Below, one piece after another: positions 1 to 5,256 of a stretch of DNA of 5,899 nucleotides. A model generated the notes under the pieces. It did no database searches. It had not been told where the DNA came from and saw only the letters and a list, made by a program, of their open reading frames with translations. The stretch is from NCBI GenBank assembly GCA_020853455.1, contig JADYYV010000344.1, positions 1 through 5,899 of the forward strand, in the 5' to 3' direction. The position numbers were made by a program, and so were the translations under genes. Position 1 is the stretch's first letter; every line of letters begins with the position of its first letter. The DNA is from Alphaproteobacteria bacterium. Its GTDB lineage: Bacteria; Pseudomonadota; Alphaproteobacteria; Micavibrionales; UBA2020.

Positions 1-1590
1 AGACCTGAGGTTACCGGTGTTTGTATATTTGTGGTAATCAGGGCTCAATGAATCATAATTTTTGTTCAGGACGTCGGTGAAGACGTTATAAAATACAGAC
101 CCGTTCACTTTGTAGCCGTTTGGCCCGCGCCACTCCGCCACCGCCTCGTAATTTTTAATATGCTCTTCTCTGTTATCCGGATTGGCGGCCCAGGAGGTAT
201 ATGCATCGTAATCACGCTCGTACACGTTCGGCGCGCGGAAAGCTGAACCGTATAGCAGCTTGATCGTTGTGGATGGCTTGGGATTCCAGATCAGGCCGAG
301 ACGCGGGTTTAACTGGACATTGTCGATCATATGATGCTGATCAAGGCGCAGACCCGCGCTCAAGGTCAGGTTATCAAGTATCTGGTAAGAATCCTGCGCA
401 AACAGGCCGCTTCGGATGCCGCTGCGATTGCTATCCTGATAAACGCCAAAGATGTCGTAATCGTATAGTTGCTGGTTAAAGTCATACTGTACCTCGGCAC
501 CAACCACGATCTTGTGGCGGTCAAAAGCGGTGCTGACTAACGTCGCTTCGGCACCGGCCCATTGCCCGTTGTAGGAACTTGTCAGGATATAGGGGCCGAA
601 GAAGTCATATGGGTATTGCAGCTTTGAATCATAGGCATGCACATAGCTGCGCAATTCGATGCTGTTTTTTTCGTTGAGCTGCTTGTTATAACGCATATCG
701 GCATAGGCCTGCGTATCGAGCGTGTCGTTGCCCTGTACGTTAAATTCAGTGACATACGGAGCGGTTGGTACTTTTTTATAGCGGCTCTGATAGCCGGCAG
801 CGTAAGTGAAATCGCCTTTTTGCACCTTGGCATAGAGACGCTTTGAATTTTCGTCATCCAGATTGTGCGCGATGCCGTTGTTCTCGAGCGGATTGTCAAA
901 CTCGGGATAGTAAAGGTTTTCCTGCCCGCCCGAAATATAACCGGAAGCGGATATAAGCACATTCGCGCCGTTAGAGAAGCTTTTGCCGTAAGTCGCGCGC
1001 GCAACGCCGGTATTGAAGCTGCCTACGCCTGCCTCAACCTGAGTTCCATTGAAGTCGGAGCCCTTTTTCGTGACGACGTTTACAACGCCCATCATCGCGT
1101 TTGCGCCATAAATCGACGATCCCGGGCCGGGAATGTACTCGATGTGGTCGATCAGCGCCATATCGAGCATGAATTCTTCGCCAACATATGCGGCGTCATA
1201 GACGTTTTCGTTCATGCGCCGGCCGTCTATCATGATAAGCACGCGGGAGCTTGAATAGCCGGTCATGATGAACCCGCGCGTTCCCAGCGAATTATAGTTG
1301 CGGTCGCTGCTGGTATAGATGCCATGCAACCCGTTCAGCGCGTCGCCTAATGTGCGATAGCCGTAATGGCGGATGTCGTCTGCTGTGATGATTTCGACGA
1401 TCGAGGGGGACTCGCTTGCCTTCTCGGCGTATTTGGATGCGCCGGTGACCAGCACTTCGACTTCGACAAGTTTCTCCAGCGGCATGTCCATCAGGTCGGC
1501 TGCCGACAAAGTCTGAGCCTGCGCCTGCGCCGGTATCACCAGCAGGGCGGCAGCTAAACAAAGTGGCAGGATATGACCGTATCGCGACAA
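1..1590 (-). CDS. TonB-dependent outer-membrane receptor, N-terminal 530 residues (3' end beyond the left edge)
   Basis: Reading the minus strand from 1590 to 1 gives 530 codons without a stop. The first in-frame upstream stop is TAG at 1611-1609. I place the start at TTG (1590-1588): GAGG lies 8 nt upstream at 1602-1599, and the product begins with a good signal peptide (MSRYGHILPLCLAAALL, then AQA at residues 21-23 or QA at 24-25). The first in-frame ATG (residue 34) would lose the signal peptide. Residues about 44-53 (VEVLVTGASK) look like a TonB box. The plug spans about 51-176, with RGF (105-107), VLIMIDGRR (117-125), IDHIEYIPGPGSSIYGANAMMGVVNVVTKK (147-176, in part). The rest is beta-barrel, including a GSAFRAPNVYER motif encoded near 210-250. 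Family members are usually 650-750 residues, so the C-terminal part of the barrel is missing. The family imports siderophores, cobalamin or other scarce ligands using TonB-ExbBD energy; the ligand here cannot be told. It is divergent from the YfiR-MCP pair. Confidence 0.93.
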   Translation of the reverse strand, partial: MSRYGHILPLCLAAALLVIPAQAQAQTLSAADLMDMPLEKLVEVEVLVTGASKYAEKASESPSIVEIITADDIRHYGYRTLGDALNGLHGIYTSSDRNYNSLGTRGFIMTGYSSSRVLIMIDGRRMNENVYDAAYVGEEFMLDMALIDHIEYIPGPGSSIYGANAMMGVVNVVTKKGSDFNGTQVEAGVGSFNTGVARATYGKSFSNGANVLISASGYISGGQENLYYPEFDNPLENNGIAHNLDDENSKRLYAKVQKGDFTYAAGYQSRYKKVPTAPYVTEFNVQGNDTLDTQAYADMRYNKQLNEKNSIELRSYVHAYDSKLQYPYDFFGPYILTSSYNGQWAGAEATLVSTAFDRHKIVVGAEVQYDFNQQLYDYDIFGVYQDSNRSGIRSGLFAQDSYQILDNLTLSAGLRLDQHHMIDNVQLNPRLGLIWNPKPSTTIKLLYGSAFRAPNVYERDYDAYTSWAANPDNREEHIKNYEAVAEWRGPNGYKVNGSVFYNVFTDVLNKNYDSLSPDYHKYTNTGNLRS

Positions 1591-1598
1591 ACTCTTGG

Positions 1599-1602
1599 CC
1601 TC
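1599..1602 (-). promoter_or_regulatory. Shine-Dalgarno that fixes the TTG start of the TonB receptor
   Basis: GAGG on the minus strand lies 8 nt before TTG at 1590. No ATG or GTG is available in frame between the upstream stop (1611-1609) and the signal-peptide region, so this site decides the start choice. Confidence 0.6.
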
Positions 1603-1613
1603 GCTTTTCTAAA

Positions 1614-1644
1614 AGTATAGTCCATCCTCCCCTGTCCTTTGCAA
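1614..1644 (-). promoter_or_regulatory. Candidate promoter of the TonB receptor gene
   Basis: A -10-like TATACT (1619-1614) matches the sigma-70 consensus at five of six bases. The only upstream partner I see is TTGCAA (1644-1639), with a long 19-nt spacer, so the -35 is weak. Transcription would start near 1607, giving a short leader that still contains the Shine-Dalgarno at 1602-1599. The -35 lies inside the palindrome at 1636-1647, which would suit a regulated promoter. Confidence 0.35.
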
Positions 1645-1647
1645 AGG
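1636..1647. repeat. Perfect 12-bp palindrome CCTTTGCAAAGG
   Basis: The sequence reads identically on both strands with no spacer, as expected for a homodimeric DNA-binding protein. It covers the candidate -35 of the TonB receptor promoter. I cannot assign it to a known regulator: it does not resemble the classical Fur 19-bp box. It may be an operator, or it may be chance. Confidence 0.4.
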
Positions 1648-1653
1648 GATAAT

Positions 1654-1684
1654 TTGACATCCGGTCTCCTGACCTGCGTATTTC
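1654..1684 (+). promoter_or_regulatory. Candidate upstream promoter for yfiR-mcp
   Basis: A perfect -35 hexamer TTGACA lies at 1654-1659. The -10 is poor: GTATTT at 1678-1683 (18-nt spacer) or TATTTC at 1679-1684 (19-nt spacer). The start would fall around 1690, giving a leader of roughly 80 nt before yfiR. The inverted repeat 1680-1698 covers the -10 and the start point, so repressor occlusion is possible. Confidence 0.3.
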
Positions 1685-1745
1685 CAGTTTCTGGAAATTT
1701 GCGGGTGCTAAGCCTTCAAAAGCAGGGGAATGAAGTTGACCTGCG
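1670..1745 (+). repeat. Direct repeat TGACCTGCG, two copies 67 bp apart
   Basis: Exact 9-bp copies lie at 1670-1678 and 1737-1745. The first is in the spacer of the upstream promoter candidate and the second overlaps the -35 of the proximal one. In 180 bp a 9-bp match by chance is uncommon but not rare, so regulatory meaning is only possible. Confidence 0.3.
1680..1698. repeat. 19-bp inverted repeat, 8-bp arms around TTT (candidate operator)
   Basis: ATTTCCAG (1680-1687), spacer TTT, CTGGAAAT (1691-1698) are perfectly complementary arms. It lies in the divergent region between the TonB receptor and yfiR, over the -10/start region of the candidate upstream promoter. It could be an operator for a dimeric regulator. 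A hairpin in RNA is also possible, but no T-run follows directly, so I do not call it a terminator. Confidence 0.5.
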
Positions 1746-1764
1746 ACACGGTTAAAGTTTTAAT
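1736..1764 (+). promoter_or_regulatory. Candidate proximal promoter for yfiR, positioned for a leaderless transcript
   Basis: TTGACC (1736-1741) and TTTAAT (1759-1764) each match the sigma-70 consensus at five of six bases and are 17 nt apart, the best-formed promoter in the region. Six bases separate the -10 from the yfiR ATG at 1771, so transcription would start at or within a base of the start codon. This fits the absence of a Shine-Dalgarno before yfiR. Confidence 0.45.
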
Positions 1765-1770
1765 GGGTGT

Positions 1771-2313
1771 ATGAGACCGGTATTCCATTATTTTATGGCG
1801 TTCATGATTATGGCCACTTTGTGGACCAGCATATCTACGCGCGCCGATGCCGAAAACGTCGATAGCAAATATACGCTCATCTCCGCTTATATCTATAATT
1901 TTACGCAACTCACGACATGGCCTTCGGGCGTGATGGAGGAAAGCTTTACGGTTTGCGTGGTCGGGCAAGACCCGTTTGGCGCCAATCTGGAGCCCATCAA
2001 AAGCCGCAAGGTGAACGACAAGAAAATCATCATTCGCCACCTCAGCGGTTCAGACAGCGACGTGAAGTCCTGCAACGCGCTGTTTGTATCAGGATCGGAA
2101 AACCGCAATTTGAAGACGATACTGGCGCAGATCAAAGGCACGCCGGTGCTGACCATGAGCGACATATCCGGTTTTTCCAACCAGGGCGGCATGGTTGAAT
2201 TCAAGCTTGAAGACGGCAAAATCGGCATATGGGTTGCTTTGTCGCAGGTGCGCGTGACAGGACTTTCCATCAGCTCGAAGCTGCTGTCGCTTGCCAACAT
2301 GAACATCCGGTAA
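1771..2313 (+). CDS. yfiR: YfiR-family (DUF4154) periplasmic protein
   Basis: The 180-residue product has a signal peptide (residues 1-27, hydrophobic 4-18, ending ADA at 25-27) and a body matching the YfiR/DUF4154 pattern. This includes AYIYNFTQLTTWP (39-51), CVVGQDPFG (62-70), CNALFVSG (101-108), VLTMSDISGF, then GGMVEF with a following LEDGK, and a C-terminal LSISSKLLSLANM. In Pseudomonas, YfiR is a periplasmic repressor that inhibits the inner-membrane diguanylate cyclase YfiN and is relieved by YfiB. Here the gene is followed by a chemoreceptor, so the MCP is the likely membrane partner (inference). Cys62 and Cys101 are 39 residues apart, the same spacing as one disulfide pair I recall in Pseudomonas YfiR; a second pair is absent. 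The start is limited by an in-frame TAA at 1753-1755. ATG 1771 has no Shine-Dalgarno; ATGs at 1795, 1804 and 1810 would shorten the signal peptide. Confidence 0.88.
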   Translation: MRPVFHYFMAFMIMATLWTSISTRADAENVDSKYTLISAYIYNFTQLTTWPSGVMEESFTVCVVGQDPFGANLEPIKSRKVNDKKIIIRHLSGSDSDVKSCNALFVSGSENRNLKTILAQIKGTPVLTMSDISGFSNQGGMVEFKLEDGKIGIWVALSQVRVTGLSISSKLLSLANMNIR

Positions 2314-2352
2314 GGGCTTCCTGCGCTTACCTAACAAAAGGCTGACTTAAGA

Positions 2353-3945
2353 ATGCGTTTTTCCTTCCGCAACCTGATCATCTTCAACTCCCTCGCCTTC
2401 ATGATCATTCTGGGCGGCGTCGGGTACGACCTGATCAACACGCAGGCTAAAACCGTGGGCGAGGTCATTTCACTTTACGACCGCAACTTTGAAGGCGTCC
2501 ATTATTCGAACGCCGCGCAACTGGCTTTCAAAAGCCTGATGCTCGGCCATCAGGGCGCTGAAGCCACGCTGACCGATCAATCATCTCTGGACGATATTGA
2601 ATCGATCAAGGCGATACTTGATCAGGCCAAGGAATGGGCGTCTAACGACAAGGAAACGTCGCTTATCTTCGACCTGCAGGACAAGCTTTCTGCGCTTCCC
2701 AAAAGCACAAGCCTTCAGGCGGACGCCACAATCATCGACAAGGACCTTGCGCGGCTGGTCGGCAATTATCAGGCCGATCGCGTGACCTCCATCGATGCCG
2801 CCGCCGAAAAAATTGCGAAAACGCGCGATTCAATGGGCATTATCCTGCTTTGCGCCATCGTGCTGGCGGCGATTTTGAGCGTCTGCATCATCCGCGCCAC
2901 GATTCCACAACTGCGCTACAGCGTTTCGATCGCGAAAAAAATCGCAGACGGCAAGCTTGATAACGATATTCCCGTGCGCGGGCTGACCGAAATCGCGCAA
3001 TTACTCGGGGCGCTGGCAGGCATGCAAAAAGCAATCGCCCAGAACCTTGAACAGGTGAAAGGCCTTGCCTCCATCCGGCAGGCCGCGGAGGAAGACCGTC
3101 GCTCACTCCTCCTCTCCCTTTCGGAAAGTTTCGAGAAGAACATCCTGAAATGCGTTGATTCCGTGTCGGTAGCATCGGGCAACCTGACTACTTCGGCCGG
3201 CAACCTGTGCAATACCGCCAAGGAAACGCTGCGGCAGGCCACTTCGGTGTCGTCGGGCGCGTTCGAGGCTTCGACCAACGTGCAAACAGTAACGAATTCT
3301 GCCAGCGACCTTGCGACTTCCATCTCGCAAATCTCGATGCTGGTGCAGGAAGCGACCGCCGTTTTCGGCGATATCTCGAACGAGGCGCGGCAGACAAACG
3401 ACCGCATGAAAGTGCTCTCGACCGCGGCACAGAACATCGGCGACGTCGTCAACCTGATCAACCATATCGCGGCGCAGACCAACCTTCTGGCCCTGAACGC
3501 AACGATCGAAGCCGCGCGGGCGGGCGAAGCGGGCAAGGGATTTGCCGTCGTCGCATCCGAGGTAAAAAACCTCGCCAGCCAGACGGCGAAGGCGACCGAA
3601 GATATCCGCACGCAAATTTCAGAAATGCAGCAATCGACCCATGCCGCAGTCGCCGCGATCGAAAGCATCACGAAAATCATCGAACGATGCAACCTCATCC
3701 AGACAACCATCAGTTCCGCCGTGGTCGAACAGGATGCTTCGACAAACGAAATCACCCGCAACGTGACCGAAGCCGCGCATGGCACATCGGATGTGTCTCA
3801 CAATATCACGGCGGTCATGAAGGCGGCCGAAGTGACGGGCGAGGCCTCTACGGCAATGCTGGATGAGTCCAAAAAACTGCTCAAGGAAGCGGATGTGCTG
3901 CGCTCGGAAGTTCTGAAATTCCTTGGCAACGTGCGTTCCGCATAA
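2353..3945 (+). CDS. Methyl-accepting chemotaxis protein, 4-helix-type periplasmic sensor plus HAMP
   Basis: This complete 530-residue chemoreceptor lies 39 nt after yfiR, with AAAAGG at 2336-2341 upstream of its ATG, so the two are probably one operon. TM1 is about residues 7-25. A helical, cysteine-free periplasmic segment of about 130 residues follows (28-157), probably a four-helix bundle, then TM2 (162-180). A HAMP domain follows at about 181-234, seen in the P..L pattern, IADGKLDNDIPV and the TEIAQLLGAL region. The cytoplasmic signalling hairpin has the conserved tip at residues 370-408: NHIAAQTNLLALNATIEAAR, then AGEAGKGFAVVASEVKNLA. These residues contact CheA and CheW. The C-terminus (LKFLGNVRSA) lacks an NWETF-like CheR/CheB tether, as is common in alphaproteobacterial MCPs. 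It should cluster with CheA/CheW, which are not in the window, and be adapted by CheR/CheB from the converging operon. Its ligand may reach it through YfiR or the TonB receptor (inference). Confidence 0.95.
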   Translation: MRFSFRNLIIFNSLAFMIILGGVGYDLINTQAKTVGEVISLYDRNFEGVHYSNAAQLAFKSLMLGHQGAEATLTDQSSLDDIESIKAILDQAKEWASNDKETSLIFDLQDKLSALPKSTSLQADATIIDKDLARLVGNYQADRVTSIDAAAEKIAKTRDSMGIILLCAIVLAAILSVCIIRATIPQLRYSVSIAKKIADGKLDNDIPVRGLTEIAQLLGALAGMQKAIAQNLEQVKGLASIRQAAEEDRRSLLLSLSESFEKNILKCVDSVSVASGNLTTSAGNLCNTAKETLRQATSVSSGAFEASTNVQTVTNSASDLATSISQISMLVQEATAVFGDISNEARQTNDRMKVLSTAAQNIGDVVNLINHIAAQTNLLALNATIEAARAGEAGKGFAVVASEVKNLASQTAKATEDIRTQISEMQQSTHAAVAAIESITKIIERCNLIQTTISSAVVEQDASTNEITRNVTEAAHGTSDVSHNITAVMKAAEVTGEASTAMLDESKKLLKEADVLRSEVLKFLGNVRSA

Positions 3946-3951
3946 ATTTCG

Positions 3952-4377
3952 TCATTCTTCCCGTTCGCGGGAAGCACGGCGTTCGTCGATCCATTTCAGC
4001 GCTTTTTCCACGTTTATCAGCAAAACGCCTTCGGTAACCGGTTTGATGATGTAGCTCAGCGCGCCGGCCTTGACTGCCCCCGCGATCATCGATTTGTCGT
4101 CCTGCATCGACACGACAAACATCGCGACATCGTCATAACGCCTGTCGCCGCGCCATTCCTCCATCAGCGACACGCCGCTCCTGCCCGGCATGACCCAATC
4201 CAGGAAAACGATGTCATAACGTAAAGCGTCCATTTTTTCGTTCGCGTCGCCGGAATTTTCCGCTTCGTCGATATGCTTGAAGCCAAAGCTGGCCAGCATT
4301 TCATGCATCAACGAGCGTTGCATACGGCTGTCATCGACGATCAACACCCTTAAATAGGGAATTTTGCTTTTCGGCAT
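3952..4377 (-). CDS. cheY: CheY-like single-domain response regulator
   Basis: The 141-residue protein is a receiver domain with no output domain. The acidic pocket is Asp15-Asp16 (VLIVDDS), the phosphoacceptor is Asp60 (IVFLDWVMPG), the switch residue is Ser90 (VVSMQDD) and the conserved lysine is Lys112 (IIKP), with aromatic Tyr109 at the CheY Tyr106 position. All residues for phosphorylation by a CheA-type kinase are present. A strong GGAGG (4387-4383) stands 5 nt before ATG. It is the last gene of the cheB-cheR-cheY run, 33 nt after cheR, and converges on the MCP. In chemotaxis it could bind the motor, act as a phosphate sink, or signal to another output. The sequence does not distinguish these, so the symbol is a family label. 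It has a short charged C-terminal extension (DERRASREREE). Confidence 0.9.
   Translation of the reverse strand: MPKSKIPYLRVLIVDDSRMQRSLMHEMLASFGFKHIDEAENSGDANEKMDALRYDIVFLDWVMPGRSGVSLMEEWRGDRRYDDVAMFVVSMQDDKSMIAGAVKAGALSYIIKPVTEGVLLINVEKALKWIDERRASREREE
3957..3974. terminator. Stem-loop at the convergent mcp/cheY junction (possible weak bidirectional terminator)
   Basis: CTTCCCG (3957-3963), loop TTCG, CGGGAAG (3968-3974) form a perfect 7-bp stem. It lies just inside the 3' end of cheY and 11 nt past the mcp stop, where only 6 nt separate two convergent genes. No T-run follows in either direction, so it is not a canonical intrinsic terminator. It may only stabilise the 3' ends. Confidence 0.35.
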
Positions 4378-4382
4378 GCGTT

Positions 4383-4387
4383 CCTCC
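4383..4387 (-). promoter_or_regulatory. Strong Shine-Dalgarno of the CheY-like gene
   Basis: GGAGG on the minus strand lies 5 nt before the ATG at 4377 and supports that start. It is the best ribosome site in the window, which fits higher translation of the small regulator than of cheR and cheB upstream. Confidence 0.7.
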
Positions 4388-4410
4388 GTCAGTTAAATTC
4401 AGGTCGAATA

Positions 4411-5256
4411 TCATTTCGCATTTTCTTTCTGCACTGCCGCAACCGGTATGGCAGCCATATGGACGCCCGACATGTCGGGACAGAGCCTCAATTTGGTATT
4501 AAGCCCGATGGACGATTCGCAGGCCCCCAGCAGCAAGTAGCCGTCAGGTTGCAAACGCTCCGCCAGCCTGTCGAGCACTAATTTTTTTGTCGGCGTATCG
4601 AAATAAATCAGCACATTCCTGCAGAAAATAACGTCAAAACGCCCCATTGATTCCATAGGCTTCAGCAGGTTGAATTTGGCAAACCGGATCATCTGCCTCA
4701 GGCCGTCCTGTACGCGCCATTTAGTGTTTTCCATGGTGAAGTGGTCAAGGATCAGTTTCATGGTCAGGCCGCGCTGGATATCGAAATGCGTATACAGCCC
4801 CTCCTGCGCCTGCATCAGCGCGTCATCGGCGATATCTGTCGCGGTGATCTGCACAGCCCAGCCGGGATGCGCTTGCAGGAATTCACGGGCAACCATAGCG
4901 ATGGAATACGGTTCCTGACCAGTCGAACAGGCCGCCGACCAGATGCGGATCGTCTTTGTCGCGGCATTTTTTTTGACAAGCGCGGGCAGAATGTTGTTTT
5001 TAAGGTGCGTAAAAGGCAGGCTGTCACGGAAGAAAGAAGTTTCCTTGGTCGCCATCGCCTGCACGACCAGCGATATCGTGCGTGGATCAAGCTTGGCACG
5101 CAAATTCCGCGTAAATTCGTCAAGCGTTGCGAATTCCATGCTACGCGCCACCGGATCCAGCCTTGTGGTCAGCAAATAGGTTTTGTCCTGCGTTAGCGAC
5201 AGACCGGAGTGGTCGATCAGCAGCTTTTGATAAAAGTTGAAATCGTCGAGGTTCAT
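4411..5256 (-). CDS. cheR: Chemotaxis receptor glutamate methyltransferase CheR
   Basis: The 281-residue protein has the length of classical CheR. It transfers methyl from S-adenosylmethionine to glutamates on chemoreceptor helices. The N-terminal helical CheR domain covers about 1-75 and ends in ATKETSFFRD (69-78), the CheR signature (usually TNET or similar). The Rossmann methyltransferase domain follows, with the SAM loop IWSAACSTGQEPYSIAM (105-121), acidic TATDI (138-142) for the ribose, FNLL (195-198) and FDVIFCRNVLIYF (207-219). There is no TPR extension, and the MCP here has no docking pentapeptide, so it probably acts directly on the methylation helices. Its ATG overlaps the cheB stop as ATGA (5256-5253), with GAGG 6 nt upstream, so translation is coupled to cheB. 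All key residues appear intact, in contrast to cheB. Confidence 0.95.
   Translation of the reverse strand: MNLDDFNFYQKLLIDHSGLSLTQDKTYLLTTRLDPVARSMEFATLDEFTRNLRAKLDPRTISLVVQAMATKETSFFRDSLPFTHLKNNILPALVKKNAATKTIRIWSAACSTGQEPYSIAMVAREFLQAHPGWAVQITATDIADDALMQAQEGLYTHFDIQRGLTMKLILDHFTMENTKWRVQDGLRQMIRFAKFNLLKPMESMGRFDVIFCRNVLIYFDTPTKKLVLDRLAERLQPDGYLLLGACESSIGLNTKLRLCPDMSGVHMAAIPVAAVQKENAK

Larger units (their letters stand above)
1591..1770. promoter_or_regulatory. Divergent intergenic control region between the TonB receptor and yfiR-mcp
   Basis: These 180 bp are the only non-coding stretch of any size in the window. They hold the minus-strand promoter candidate, two plus-strand promoter candidates, the palindromes at 1636-1647 and 1680-1698, and the TGACCTGCG repeat. 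The shared region and divergent layout suggest that the receptor and the YfiR-MCP pair are co-regulated. No riboswitch or small-RNA signature was evident by eye. Confidence 0.55.

Noticed and set aside
582..1004. 140-residue minus-strand ORF and the plus-strand ORFs 637-846 and 865-1254
   Set aside because: All are shadows of the TonB receptor barrel; the receptor frame is continuous through this stretch.
1292..1660. 122-residue minus-strand ORF beginning with ATG at 1660
   Set aside because: It overlaps the TonB receptor N-terminus in another frame and has no recognisable domain; the TTG-started frame gives the signal peptide and plug.
1661..1780. 8-bp inverted repeat CCGGTCTC (1661-1668) / GAGACCGG (1773-1780) that could sequester the yfiR start
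   Set aside because: The arms are 104 bp apart and transcripts from either candidate promoter would not contain the upstream arm.
2916..3785. 289-residue minus-strand ORF opposite the MCP
   Set aside because: It is antisense to the highly conserved MCP signalling domain; its Ala/Ser/Arg-rich composition reflects the complementary codons.
3207..3866. 219-residue plus-strand ORF in a shifted frame within the MCP
   Set aside because: Its Arg/Gly-rich sequence is a frame shadow of the MCP and matches no family.
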